Shown: positions 44,206 to 53,542 of the stretch, one piece after another
Position numbering within the stretch: the stretch's first letter is position 1
How the letters are laid out: the number at the start of each line of letters is the position of its first letter
NCBI GenBank assembly: GCA_011389685.1
Contig: JAABTV010000012.1
Span: forward strand, 1-64,000
DNA: 64,000 nucleotides
Direction of reading: 5' to 3'
Origin: Paracoccaceae bacterium
GTDB taxonomy: Bacteria > Pseudomonadota > Alphaproteobacteria > Rhodobacterales > Rhodobacteraceae
The notes under the pieces: generated by a model
What the model saw: the letters and a program-made list of their open reading frames with translations, nothing else
Databases searched by the model: none
What the model was told of the DNA's origin: nothing
Program-made: the position numbers and the translations under genes

Positions 44206-44245
44206 GTGCACGCCCGGCAGCCGGACAGCAGCCGGGGATCACCCC
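44206..44245. repeat. GC palindrome, copy B of a two-copy element
   Basis: CCCGGC (44213-44218) pairs with GCCGGG (44231-44236). The segment shares CCGGCAGCCGGA..GCAGCCGGGG and the flanking ATCACCCCC and GGTGCACGC with copy A near 18132-18178. Both copies follow the 3' end of a gene; this one lies between the convergent OmpA-like and N-formylglutamate amidohydrolase genes. Confidence 0.5.
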
Positions 44246-44303
44246 CGGCCCCGGCCCCCGCGCAGCGGCGTTTACCTTGTGGGGCGCCCGGTTGACCGGA
44301 TCT

Positions 44304-45164
44304 TTACTCTGCCGCGAGCCGCTCTTCGCGGCGCCCGATGGCGCTGATCTCGGCGACGACGCCCCGCATCAGGCGGCGGAACGCGTTGAAATTGCCGTTG
44401 GGCCGGATCATCTGCTCGTTCATGTAGAGTGCGCGGTCGATCTCGATCTGGATCGCGTGCTGACCGCGCGCCGGGCGGCCATAGGTCTGGGCGATGTAAG
44501 CCCCTGCAAACGGGGCATTTCTCACCACCGTCAAGCCCGCCGCGGCAAACGCCGCCTCGACCCGCTCGACCATCTCCCCCGAGGCCGAAGCACCGAACCG
44601 GTCGCCGATCACGACCTCGGGGCGGTGCCGGACACCGCGCGCGATCGTGTCGAGCGCCTCATGCGGCATCGAATGGCAATCGACGAGAATCGCCTCGCCG
44701 AAAAGGGCGTGCGCCTCGTTCAACTGGCGTTGCAGCATCTGGTGATAGGGTCGCCAATAGGTGTCGATCCGGCGCCGCGCCTCGCTCAACGGCAACTTGC
44801 CGCGATAGATCGCCTTGCCATTGGCCACCACCCTCGGGATGACACCCAGTCCCGAGGCGATTCTCGGGTTGTGCCCGATCTTGAGCACACCTTCGATCAG
44901 CGCCGGATCAAGCTCATCCGCCCCCCGGTTGAGATCGACAAACGCACGCGGCGCCCCGGCCCGCAGAAAAGGCGCGCCAAATTGTGGCGCACAATCAAAG
45001 ATTTGGTCGATGAATGCATCTTCCGAGGTTCGGATCGACTGCGCGTCCAGCACCGTGCGCCGCAGGAAGGTCCAAGGGTAATCGCGCCCGGAATGCGGCG
45101 AAGCGAACACAACCGCGGTTGTCCGCTGTTCCGGGCAGATCAGATCATAGGCAATTTTCGGCAT
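44304..45164 (-). CDS. N-formylglutamate amidohydrolase family protein
   Basis: 286 residues, FGase family. Typical blocks: FASPHSGRDYP (about 19-29, with a metal-binding His), FVDLNRGADELDP, and ILVDCHSMPHEA (about 160-171). HutG-type members hydrolyse N-formyl-L-glutamate in histidine degradation; no hut genes are nearby, so another N-acyl amino acid is possible. ATG at 45164 follows GGAGGGG. Divergent from the tRNA-Val gene. Confidence 0.88.
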   Translation of the reverse strand: MPKIAYDLICPEQRTTAVVFASPHSGRDYPWTFLRRTVLDAQSIRTSEDAFIDQIFDCAPQFGAPFLRAGAPRAFVDLNRGADELDPALIEGVLKIGHNPRIASGLGVIPRVVANGKAIYRGKLPLSEARRRIDTYWRPYHQMLQRQLNEAHALFGEAILVDCHSMPHEALDTIARGVRHRPEVVIGDRFGASASGEMVERVEAAFAAAGLTVVRNAPFAGAYIAQTYGRPARGQHAIQIEIDRALYMNEQMIRPNGNFNAFRRLMRGVVAEISAIGRREERLAAE

Positions 45165-45216
45165 GGCCCCTCCTGATGCTCTATCATTACGCAATTGTCA
45201 GGCGTTCCAAAAGCCC

Positions 45217-45245
45217 TTGATCCCCCCGTCAATCCCTTTTATAAA
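45217..45245 (+). promoter_or_regulatory. Sigma-70-type promoter for tRNA-Val
   Basis: TTGATC (45217-45222) and TATAAA (45240-45245) with a 17-base spacer, about 67 bases upstream of the mature tRNA 5' end. The local AT-rich -10 stands out from the surrounding sequence. Confidence 0.6.
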
Positions 45246-45312
45246 CCGCCAGACCGGCGCGGAAATCTCCCGCGCCCGATCTTTTTGGGGCCGGATTTGC
45301 TTCGGTTCCTCG

Positions 45313-45387
<75 letters not shown>

Positions 45388-45463
45388 CGAACGAACTGCC
45401 CCGGATCGCCCCGGGGCGCCCGCAAAGGCGTGAAGGCCGCGCCGCGTCAGATAGGAGAGACCC

Positions 45464-45589
45464 ATGAAGGTCAAGAACTCGCTGCGTTCGCTCAAGAACC
45501 GCCACCGCGATTGCCGCGTCGTGCGCCGCAAGGGCCGCGTCTATGTGATCAACAAGACCCACCGTCGTTTCAAGGCCCGCCAGGGCTGA
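45464..45589 (+). CDS. rpmJ: 50S ribosomal protein L36 (type 2)
   Basis: 41 residues, very basic: starts [13 protein letters not shown] and ends [13 protein letters not shown]. It has one Cys only, so it is the zinc-free paralogue type rather than the Cys3-His form. GGAGAGA precedes the ATG by seven bases and a strong terminator follows the stop. Located 77 bases after tRNA-Val. Confidence 0.95.
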   Translation: MKVKNSLRSLKNRHRDCRVVRRKGRVYVINKTHRRFKARQG

Positions 45590-45626
45590 ACGCACGACAT
45601 CTCGTTCAACCCGGCTCAAAGGTTGG

Positions 45627-45653
45627 AACCGCCCGTTTTCTGGGCGGTTTTTT
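45627..45653 (+). terminator. Factor-independent terminator after rpmJ
   Basis: AACCGCCC (45627-45634) pairs with GGGCGGTT (45642-45649) around a 7-base loop, followed directly by TTTT. A classic intrinsic terminator, 38 bases beyond the rpmJ stop. Confidence 0.9.
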
Positions 45654-45777
45654 CGTTTGAAGACCTGATTTCCAGCAAGAATGCGCTTATCCGGCGAATT
45701 GTTATGCGCCTGACATGTATCCTTTGCAGGGTTCGTTGATAATTCGAAACTTGCACATCACGGAGCCGAATCGCACC

Positions 45778-47571
45778 ATGACTTCACAGCCCCGCAAATC
45801 CCTGTCTGCAGAGTCCACCGGCACCGGAATGCCGGATCACCAAAGCGCCGACGAGGCGCGCGCGCATCCCTACGACGGAGCCGACCGCGCGCTGCGTGCC
45901 ATGCTTGCCCAGGTGACCGGCGAGGTGTCGCAACAGGCCGCCGCCGGAGCCTGGCTCGATTGGGTGATGCATATCGGCCGCGCCCCGGGGCGACAGTTGG
46001 AGCTTGCACAACATGCCATCGAATCGGCATGGAAACTGGCCGCCGACATGGGCGCCAGTGCCGAAACCGACCCACCTTTCACGCCCGGCCCGAACGATCA
46101 TCGCTTCGCCCATCCCGGCTGGTCCCAACCATCGTTCCGCGCCATGCAGCAAGCGTTTCTGGCCGGTCACGACTGGTGGGATCACGCCACCGACGGCATC
46201 CCCGGCCTGCGTCGTCAGGATGCGGCACGGGTGCGCTTCATGGCCCGTCAGGCGCTTGACACGCTCTCGCCCTCGAATGTCGCCTTGACCAATCCCGAGG
46301 TGATCGAACACGCCTTGAAAAGCAACGGTCACAGCCTTGCGGCCGGAGCGTCGCTTGCGTCCAAGGATCTGCTGCGCGCCCTGAAACACGAGGAAACCGC
46401 ACCGCCGTCGAAATTCAAGGTCGGTCACGACCTCGCCGCGACCAAGGGTGAGGTGGTCTATCGCAATGCTCTCTTCGAGCTGATCCAGTATGCGCCGCAA
46501 ACCGATACCGTGCGGGCCGAGCCGATCCTGATCGTGCCGGCCTGGATCATGAAATATTACATCCTCGACCTGCGGCCCGAGAATTCGCTCATCAATTATC
46601 TGGTGGGTCAGGGCTTTACCGTCTTCTGCATATCCTGGATCAATCCCGGCCCCGAGTTGCGTGACGTCAGCCTCGATGACTACCGAACCGACGGTCTCAT
46701 GGCGGCGGTGGACGCGGTCTCGACCATCACCGGCAACGAGAAGATTCATGCCTGCGGCTATTGCCTTGGCGGCACGATTCTCTCCATCGCGGCCGCTGCC
46801 ATGGCACGTGACGGCGATGACCGGCTTGCCTCGGTGACTCTCCTGGCCGCCCAGACGGATTTCACCGAGGCCGGGGAACTGATGCTGTTCCTTGATGAAA
46901 GCCAGGTGTCCCTGCTCGAAGACCTGATGAGCGATCAGGGATACCTCTCCTCCGACCAGATGGTCGGTGCCTTTCGCGCGATTCGTTCCGAAGACCTTGT
47001 CTGGCAACGTGCCGTTCGTCGTTACCTGCTTGGAATCGAAGAGAAAGAAACCGACCTGGGCACGTGGAACGCCGATGCCACGCGGATGCCCGCGCGGATG
47101 CATTCGGAATACCTGCGCGGGCTTTTCATGGAGAACCGCCTGACCGCCGGTCGATTTGCAGTCGATGGCAAGGTCATCGCGCTGCGCGATATCTCCGCGC
47201 CCATGTTCGTTGTCGGGACCGAAACCGACCACATCGCGCCGTGGCGGTCGGTCTACAAGACCAAACTTTTCACCAGTTGTGATTTACGCTTCCTGCTCAC
47301 TTCGAGCGGTCATAATGGCGGCATCGTGTCCGAACCGGGCCACCCGCACCGGCATTATCGAATCGGCCACCGAAAGCCCGGTGCGCTCTACATGGATCCG
47401 GACACTTGGCTGGCCAGCCATGCCCCGCACGAGGGAAGCTGGTGGCCGGAATTGGTCAAATGGCTGGACGGCCATAGTGGTGAGAGAATCGACCCGCCGC
47501 CCATGGCGGCGCCGGATGCAGGTTATCCATCGCTCGGGAAGGCGCCGGGCAGCTATGTCCTGATCCGCTGA
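45778..47571 (+). CDS. phaC: Class I polyhydroxyalkanoate synthase
   Basis: 597 residues. Polymerises (R)-3-hydroxyacyl-CoA into PHA granules. Catalytic Cys329 is in the lipase-like box GYCLGG; the other triad members fit VGTETDHIAPW (Asp) and TSSGHNGGI (His). The N-terminal PhaC_N domain covers roughly 100-270. The length fits class I. ATG at 45778 has a distant CGGAG; an upstream in-frame ATG at 45715 has no better site. No phaR, phaP or phaZ gene is adjacent; the neighbour is the convergent ligase/ABC operon. Confidence 0.92.
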   Translation: MTSQPRKSLSAESTGTGMPDHQSADEARAHPYDGADRALRAMLAQVTGEVSQQAAAGAWLDWVMHIGRAPGRQLELAQHAIESAWKLAADMGASAETDPPFTPGPNDHRFAHPGWSQPSFRAMQQAFLAGHDWWDHATDGIPGLRRQDAARVRFMARQALDTLSPSNVALTNPEVIEHALKSNGHSLAAGASLASKDLLRALKHEETAPPSKFKVGHDLAATKGEVVYRNALFELIQYAPQTDTVRAEPILIVPAWIMKYYILDLRPENSLINYLVGQGFTVFCISWINPGPELRDVSLDDYRTDGLMAAVDAVSTITGNEKIHACGYCLGGTILSIAAAAMARDGDDRLASVTLLAAQTDFTEAGELMLFLDESQVSLLEDLMSDQGYLSSDQMVGAFRAIRSEDLVWQRAVRRYLLGIEEKETDLGTWNADATRMPARMHSEYLRGLFMENRLTAGRFAVDGKVIALRDISAPMFVVGTETDHIAPWRSVYKTKLFTSCDLRFLLTSSGHNGGIVSEPGHPHRHYRIGHRKPGALYMDPDTWLASHAPHEGSWWPELVKWLDGHSGERIDPPPMAAPDAGYPSLGKAPGSYVLIR

Positions 47572-47635
47572 CAGGGACGGGAAACGCACGTCTCATGGCT
47601 GAGTGCAGACGCCAATCGGGCGTCGGCCCATTGGG

Positions 47636-48808
47636 TCAATCGTAGCTGCGTGTATCTTCGATCACCTTGCCATCGTTGGGCAGGGTTCCCGGGGCCATCA
47701 TCTCGACCCGCCCCTTGAGCTTGAGCAGTTCGCTCGCCGATTTCGCGAAATCCGCCTCGTTCCCGCCCCTGGCCTCGATCTGAACCGTCATCGTGTCCAT
47801 CTCGCCTTCCCGCGCCGCGATCACGCGCGCCTTGACGATCTCGTCATGGCGGGCCACCAGCGCGGCCACCTGTTCGGGTCGCACGAACATGCCCTTGATC
47901 TTGGTTGTCTGATCGGCCCGGCCCATCCATCCCTTGATCCGCATATTGGTGCGTCCACAGGGGCTTTGGCCTTGCATCACCGCCGAAAGATCGCCGGTCG
48001 CGAACCGGATCAGCGGATAGTCGGGATTGAGTGTCGTGACAACCACCTCACCCACATCGCCAGGGGCGACGGGATCGCCGGTGCCCGGGGTCACGATCTC
48101 GACGATCACACGCTCGTCCACGATCATGCCCTCCATCGCCTCGGATTCATAGGCGACACTGCCCAGATCGGCCGTGCCATATCCCTGAAGACACTGGATT
48201 CCCCGGTCGGCATACTCTTGTCTCAATGACGGAAACAGGGCCCCACCGCCGACCGCGGCCTTCGTAATCACCAGCTTGAGGCCCATTTCGTCGGCCTTGT
48301 CGAGGATGATCTTGAGGTAATCCGGCGTCCCGGTATAGGCCGTCACCCCGATGTCATGCGCCGCCTGCGCCTGAAGTTCCGTTTGGCCCGTTCCGGCCGG
48401 CACCACGGCACAGCCGATCGCCCGCGCGCCGCTCTCGAACATCATGCCCGCAGGCGTCAGGTGATAGGAAAAACAGTTCTGCACGATGTCATCGGCACGA
48501 ATGCCCGCTGCAAACATCGCACGGCCCGACCGCCACCAGTCATGGCTTATACCGCCCGGCTCATAAATCGGACCCGGACTCTGGAAGTAATGCGCCACGT
48601 TCGACACCGGCAATCCACCGAACGGCGGGGCCGCTTTCTGCCGACTGCTCAGATCGGATTTGCGCAGAACAGGCAGTTCGGAAAGCTCTGTCAGATCCTT
48701 GAGCTGCCCCAGCCCGTGCTTTTCCAGCTGGGCATTCAGCGCATCAAGCTGATCGGCGGCGCGTTCGTCGGCCGAGCGGGTTTCCAGGGCATCAAAAAAA
48801 GCACTCAT
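47636..48808 (-). CDS. Phenylacetate-CoA ligase-like (PaaK-type) enzyme
   Basis: 390 residues, shorter than canonical PaaK (about 430). Adenylate-forming fold with SYHLTPAGMMFESGARAIGCAVVPAGTGQTELQ in the nucleotide region and a C-terminal RIKGWMGRADQTTKIKGMFVRPEQVA typical of PaaK-type ligases. It should activate an aromatic or other carboxylic acid as CoA thioester. Start at 48808 follows GGAGATC. Last gene of the eight-gene operon; substrate probably the compound imported by the adjacent Liv-type transporter. Confidence 0.87.
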   Translation of the reverse strand: MSAFFDALETRSADERAADQLDALNAQLEKHGLGQLKDLTELSELPVLRKSDLSSRQKAAPPFGGLPVSNVAHYFQSPGPIYEPGGISHDWWRSGRAMFAAGIRADDIVQNCFSYHLTPAGMMFESGARAIGCAVVPAGTGQTELQAQAAHDIGVTAYTGTPDYLKIILDKADEMGLKLVITKAAVGGGALFPSLRQEYADRGIQCLQGYGTADLGSVAYESEAMEGMIVDERVIVEIVTPGTGDPVAPGDVGEVVVTTLNPDYPLIRFATGDLSAVMQGQSPCGRTNMRIKGWMGRADQTTKIKGMFVRPEQVAALVARHDEIVKARVIAAREGEMDTMTVQIEARGGNEADFAKSASELLKLKGRVEMMAPGTLPNDGKVIEDTRSYD

Positions 48809-48869
48809 CGCCTGATCTCCATCGGGTTTGATCGTCTCTCGTGTCACGTGCAACTCCCCCGGGCAGGGA

Positions 48870-49697
48870 TCAACTCAGCCATCTCTTGCGGCGGCGATAG
48901 GACCGCACATCTCGGAAACTCTTGCGGCCCTCGTCGGACATCCCGAGATAGAATTCCTTAACGTCCGGGTTTTCGCGCAGATCGCTTGCGACGCCTTCCA
49001 TCACCACCCGGCCACTTTCAAGGATGTAGCCGTAATGGGCAAAGCGCAGTGCCACATTTGTATTCTGTTCGGCCAACAGGAAGGTATGACCCTCCTCCTC
49101 GTTGAGCGACTTCACGATCCCGAAGATCTGCTCGACCAGTTGCGGGGCCAGACCCATGCTCGGCTCATCCAGCAGGATGGTCTCGGGCCGGCTCATCAAG
49201 GCCCGGCCAAGCGCGATCATCTGCTGCTCACCGCCCGAGGTATATCCCGCCTGGCTACGGCGGCGTTCCTTCAGACGCGGAAAATAATCGTAGACCATGT
49301 TCAGGTCGGCATCGATCGCACCCCTGCCGTCATTGCGGGTATATGCACCGGTCAGCAGGTTTTCCTCGACGGTCAGGTGCTCGAAACAATGGCGCCCCTC
49401 CATGACCTGAATGACGCCCTTGTTGACCAGATCGTTGGGCGTGAGATCCTGCACACGCTCACCGCGATAGCTGATCGAACCCTTCGTCACCTCGCCGCGC
49501 TCCGAATGCAAAAGGTTGGATACCGCCTTGAGCGTGGTTGTCTTGCCCGCGCCGTTGCCACCTAGCAGGGCGGTGATCCCGCCCTTGGGCACCTTGAGCG
49601 ACACGCCCTTCAGCACGAGGATGACGTGGTTATAGATCACCTCGATATTGTTGACCTCGAGAAGCGTCTCTTGGGCTGTTTCACCGGCATCCAGCAT
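48870..49697 (-). CDS. Branched-chain amino acid-type ABC transporter ATPase, LivF-like
   Basis: 275 residues. Walker A GGNGAGKTT (about 47-55), signature TSGGEQQM (about 156-163), Walker B TILLDEPSMGLAP (about 177-189) and H-loop region. LivF type by length and by AEQNTNVALRFAHYGYILESG. The C-terminal tail is extended and basic. ATG at 49697 is chosen; upstream codons are unsupported. Energises uptake together with the LivG-like subunit. Confidence 0.93.
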   Translation of the reverse strand: MLDAGETAQETLLEVNNIEVIYNHVILVLKGVSLKVPKGGITALLGGNGAGKTTTLKAVSNLLHSERGEVTKGSISYRGERVQDLTPNDLVNKGVIQVMEGRHCFEHLTVEENLLTGAYTRNDGRGAIDADLNMVYDYFPRLKERRRSQAGYTSGGEQQMIALGRALMSRPETILLDEPSMGLAPQLVEQIFGIVKSLNEEEGHTFLLAEQNTNVALRFAHYGYILESGRVVMEGVASDLRENPDVKEFYLGMSDEGRKSFRDVRSYRRRKRWLS

Positions 49698-49775
49698 GGC
49701 GTTGTCTCTCGTTTGAAACTTGTCTGGGGTGCCCCGGCCGGTGGTGGCCGGCCGGGGTCTTGATCGCCGCAACGC

Positions 49776-51059
49776 TCAGTTGCAGCGTTCCTCGATGTCA
49801 TTCTCCGCAGCATAGGCGGACGAGTCTTCCTCGATCAGCGGCTGAAGAACATCCTGATCCGACTGCACGAAATCGGTGATCAGGGTCCACGACTCGCTAT
49901 TCGCATCCCACTGGGCCACGGCACCAAGGCCATCGCCACCATGGTTTTCGCAGCTCACCTTGAATTCCGGGCCGAAATTGGCCATGCCCAAGGTGGCCAT
50001 TTTTTCTTCGGTGATCTCCAAAGCTTCCATCCCGTCGCGCATCATCGCTGGAGTGATGTTGCTCGTACCGTGGATTTCCTGCGCAGTCTTGGCAGCTTCG
50101 GCCGCCAGCATTGCCGCGTAGAGACCACGGTTGTAAAGCACGGTTCCGAGTTGATCGCCCGAGCCGGCCGCAAGACCCTTGCTCACGACATGCGTTTCGA
50201 GATCATCATATATTTCATAATCCGATCCCATATTGTGAAAGGCCAGCGCCTTGTATCCATGCGCGCCCTGACCTGCGGGCTTCACGTCGTTCTCCGAGCC
50301 GGACCACCAGATGCCAATGAAATTCTCCATCGGGTAACGGATGTTTACGGCCTCCTGGATCGCGACCTGGTTCATCACGCCCCAGCCCCACATGATCACA
50401 TAGTCAGGACGTTCGCGGCGGATCTGAAGCCACTGCGATTTCTGCTCCTGGCCGGGGTGATCCACTGGCAACAGGGTCAGGTCGTAGCCGTGCTTTTTCC
50501 CCAACTCCTCCAGTGTGCGGATCGGCTCCTTGCCGTAGGCCGAGTTGTGGTAGACCAGAGCAACAGTCTTGCCGCTCAGATCACCGTCATTGAGATCCAG
50601 CAGATGCTTGATCCCGACCGAGGCACCATCCCAGTAGTTGACCGGGTAGTTGAAGATGTGGCTGAAAACCTTGCCGTTCTTGGCCGAGGTCCGGCCATAG
50701 CCCATCGAGTGCATGGGGATGTCGTCCGCGGTGACCTTGGGAATCAACTGATAGGTGATGCCGGTCGACAGCGGCTGATAAACAAGCGCGCCGCTCCCCT
50801 TTGTCGCCTCATAGCATTCCACACCCTTCTCGGTGTTGTAACCGGTTTCGCATTCGATCAGGTTGATCCTTTCTCCGCCAATGCCGCCATCACGCTCGTT
50901 CAGAAGCGTGAAATAGTCGGCATAGCCATCGGCGAACGGAATGCCGTTCGCGGCATAAGGGCCGGTGCGATAGCTTAGCGAAGGAAAGGTCAATTCTGCC
51001 AGCGCCGGACCCGCGGCCAGCGCCGCGCCCAGTGCCAGTGTGGCTAGTTTCATTTTCAT
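49776..51059 (-). CDS. ABC transporter periplasmic substrate-binding protein, LivK-like
   Basis: 427 residues. Signal peptide MKMKLATLALGAALAAGPALA (1-21), then a Peripl_BP_6 type I binding protein: PFADGYADYFTLLNERDGGIGGERI, IECETGYNTEKGVECYE, and a long hinge region. Disulfide-forming Cys pairs are visible (near 66/78 and at the C-terminal end). Longer than amino-acid LivK, like binding proteins for aromatic or other carboxylates. Strong site GGAGGAGAAA before the ATG. Confidence 0.92.
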   Translation of the reverse strand: MKMKLATLALGAALAAGPALAELTFPSLSYRTGPYAANGIPFADGYADYFTLLNERDGGIGGERINLIECETGYNTEKGVECYEATKGSGALVYQPLSTGITYQLIPKVTADDIPMHSMGYGRTSAKNGKVFSHIFNYPVNYWDGASVGIKHLLDLNDGDLSGKTVALVYHNSAYGKEPIRTLEELGKKHGYDLTLLPVDHPGQEQKSQWLQIRRERPDYVIMWGWGVMNQVAIQEAVNIRYPMENFIGIWWSGSENDVKPAGQGAHGYKALAFHNMGSDYEIYDDLETHVVSKGLAAGSGDQLGTVLYNRGLYAAMLAAEAAKTAQEIHGTSNITPAMMRDGMEALEITEEKMATLGMANFGPEFKVSCENHGGDGLGAVAQWDANSESWTLITDFVQSDQDVLQPLIEEDSSAYAAENDIEERCN

Positions 51060-51140
51060 CGGGTTTCTCCTCCCATTGGTTGATTCCGATGTTGTCCGGG
51101 GTTTTGCCCCCCCGAAAAGGGTCCGACCCGTCCGCGCAAC

Positions 51141-52250
51141 TCAGTGCGGAAAGGGCCAAAGCCTGAGTTTCTCCTTGATGACACGCCAAAGCTGCGCGAG
51201 CCCGTGCGGTTCAAGGACCAGGAAGGTCACGATCAGACCGCCCACGATCATGAATTCCAGATGCGCAGCCAGATCGGTGGGCCACCCAAGACCCCCGACC
51301 AGAGTATTCTTTAGAAACACTGGCAAGAGCACGAGGAACGCAGCCCCGGCAAAGGCGCCAAAGATCGAACCCAGCCCGCCGATGATCACCATGAAGAGCA
51401 AGAGGAACGACTTGTTGATGCCGAACACCTCGCCCACTTCCACGGCCCCGAGATAGACGCTGAAAAACAACGCGCCGGAAATCCCGATAAAGAAGGACGA
51501 GACCGCAAAGGCGCTGAGCTTGGCCTTGAGCGGATCGACTCCGATGATCTCGGCGGCGATGTCCATGTCGCGGATCGCCATCCACTTGCGCCCGATGCTT
51601 CCGCGCGTCAGGTTGCGCGCGATCAAGGCAAGAACCGTCAGGAACACCAGACAGAACAGATAGACCGCCCAAGGCTCGGTATTCGATCCGGTCACGGGCA
51701 CACCGAACATACTGCGTTCAGGCGCGCTGATCTGCCCGGAGGCGGAATAATTGTAGGCCCATGCCCATTTGTTGAGCAACCAGACAAGGAAGAACTGCGC
51801 CGCCAGCGTCGCCACGGCCAGATAGAACCCCTTGATCCGCAAACTCGGCAGGCCGAACAAAAGCCCCACCAAGGCGGTCACCAACCCCGCGAGGATGACG
51901 GAAAAGAAGATGTTGATCGGCGGCAGCGCGTACTGAACCCCGCCGATCCAGATATCAAGCCCGGTCATGAACTTGTAACAGGAATAGGCTCCCACCGCCA
52001 TGAACCCGCCGGTACCAAGGCTGACCTGCCCGCAATAACCGACCAGAATGTTCAACCCGATCGCCGCGATCGCATAGATCAGGAAGGGCAGGAAAACCGA
52101 GTTGACCCAATAATCGTTGATCACAAACGGGATGATCACAAACCCGATGAACACCACGGCGTAAAAGCCGAACCGGTCGAGCTTGATCGGAAAGGTCTGC
52201 CCATCCTCCGGATATGAGGTCTTGAAATCACCTGCCTCACGATAAAACAT
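51141..52250 (-). CDS. ABC transporter permease, LivM-like
   Basis: 369 residues with 9-10 membrane helices. The segment GFYLAVATLAAQFFLVWLLNKW and the cytoplasmic EAA-like loop around SIGRKWMAIRDMDIAAEIIGVDP are characteristic of LivM. The ATG shares one base with the stop of the upstream small gene (TGATG), indicating coupled translation. Confidence 0.93.
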   Translation of the reverse strand: MFYREAGDFKTSYPEDGQTFPIKLDRFGFYAVVFIGFVIIPFVINDYWVNSVFLPFLIYAIAAIGLNILVGYCGQVSLGTGGFMAVGAYSCYKFMTGLDIWIGGVQYALPPINIFFSVILAGLVTALVGLLFGLPSLRIKGFYLAVATLAAQFFLVWLLNKWAWAYNYSASGQISAPERSMFGVPVTGSNTEPWAVYLFCLVFLTVLALIARNLTRGSIGRKWMAIRDMDIAAEIIGVDPLKAKLSAFAVSSFFIGISGALFFSVYLGAVEVGEVFGINKSFLLLFMVIIGGLGSIFGAFAGAAFLVLLPVFLKNTLVGGLGWPTDLAAHLEFMIVGGLIVTFLVLEPHGLAQLWRVIKEKLRLWPFPH

Positions 52251-52510
52251 CAGGCGCTCTCCCCGTTTGCATGTTCTTCTTCAAGATGCGTCTTTTTGAC
52301 AAGGTTTGGCCGTTTGGCGTAACCGGTCGCTTCGCTGTAGCGTATCAGCCAGAAATAGGCCCATAGACCCAATCCAGCACCGATACCCGCCAGAACCGCC
52401 GCAATCACCATCTGTGAAGCATTGGAGGGATCAGACGACAGGGCGAGATAGCCAAAGGCCCAGAAGCCCGACCAGGCGATCACGTTGAGAATGGCGATCA
52501 GCTTGGACAT
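52250..52510 (-). CDS. Small two-helix membrane protein within the Liv operon
   Basis: 86 residues, hydrophobic helices near 4-23 and 33-56, then a charged tail with KRPNLVKKTHLEEEHANG. Located between the LivH-like gene (four bases away) and the LivM-like gene (one-base overlap). Not a standard component of Liv transporters; it may be an accessory subunit for the two permeases. I do not recognise a named family. Confidence 0.75.
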   Translation of the reverse strand: MSKLIAILNVIAWSGFWAFGYLALSSDPSNASQMVIAAVLAGIGAGLGLWAYFWLIRYSEATGYAKRPNLVKKTHLEEEHANGESA

Positions 52511-52514
52511 CCCG

Positions 52515-53501
52515 TCATACCCTTTCGATGATCTTCTCGCCGAACAGGCCCTGCGGCCGGAAGACGAGGAAGATCAGCGCCAGCACATAGGCGAACCAGT
52601 TCTCGGTCGCACCGCCCACCATTGGCCCGACGATGAACTCGAACAGTTTCTCGCCGACCCCGATGATAAGACCGCCAACGATGGCGCCGGGAATCGAGGT
52701 GAACCCGCCCAGCATCAGCACCGGCAGCGCCTTGAGGGCAATCAGCGACAGCGAGAATTGCACCCCCGACTTGGTGCCCCACATGATGCCCGCAACCAGC
52801 GCCACGAAACCGGCCAGCGACCATACCATGACCCAGATGAAATTGAGGTTGATGCCGACAGAAAGCGCGGCCTGGTGATCGTCGGCCACGGCGCGCATCG
52901 CGCGACCATGTTTCGAATACTGTGCGAACAAGACAAGAGCGATCACCAGAAGAATCGCAACAAAAGTCGCCCACAGGTCGAGGTTGTCAATGAAGAACCC
53001 ATAGCCCAACAGATTGTAGGTGATCTCGTCTATGGTGCTGTTGATCCCCTGTGGCAGACCGACATCGAGCTTCTTGATGTCGCTGCCCCACATGATGTCA
53101 CCGAAGCCCTCAAGGAAATAAGCCAATCCGATCGTAGCCATGAAAAGTATGATCGGCTCTTGCCCAACGAGATGCCGGAAGATGTAGCGGTTCACGAGCC
53201 AAGCCAGCCCCACCATGACCACCATGGTCAACAAGATCGCGGCGAATGCAGGAACGTTCCAGCCGAAGTGATGGACCGAGGTGCCAAAGACGGCATTGAT
53301 GAGATGGCTGAACGGGACGCGCCCCTCCATGATCCCCACCAGGGTAAGGGCGGCAAAAAGCGCCATCACGCCCTGGCTGAAGTTGAAGATACCGCTGGCC
53401 TTGAAGATCAACACGAAGCCCAAGGCGACCAGCGCATAGAGCACGCCAGCCATGAGGCCGTTCATGAAGACCTCCATTCCCCAAAGAAGCTGTTCAGGCA
53501 T
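52515..53501 (-). CDS. ABC transporter permease, LivH-like
   Basis: 328 residues, about eight helices. Family blocks: LMAGVLYALVALGFVLIFKASGIFNFSQG (about 15-43) and the cytoplasmic AQYSKHGRAMRAVADDHQAALSVGIN loop (about 190-215) that contacts the ATPases. Forms the heterodimeric membrane channel with LivM. ATG at 53501. Confidence 0.93.
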   Translation of the reverse strand: MPEQLLWGMEVFMNGLMAGVLYALVALGFVLIFKASGIFNFSQGVMALFAALTLVGIMEGRVPFSHLINAVFGTSVHHFGWNVPAFAAILLTMVVMVGLAWLVNRYIFRHLVGQEPIILFMATIGLAYFLEGFGDIMWGSDIKKLDVGLPQGINSTIDEITYNLLGYGFFIDNLDLWATFVAILLVIALVLFAQYSKHGRAMRAVADDHQAALSVGINLNFIWVMVWSLAGFVALVAGIMWGTKSGVQFSLSLIALKALPVLMLGGFTSIPGAIVGGLIIGVGEKLFEFIVGPMVGGATENWFAYVLALIFLVFRPQGLFGEKIIERV

Positions 53502-53542
53502 GGTGTGCGTCCCCCGGATGGATTTGATCTCTTGCGGTCGTG

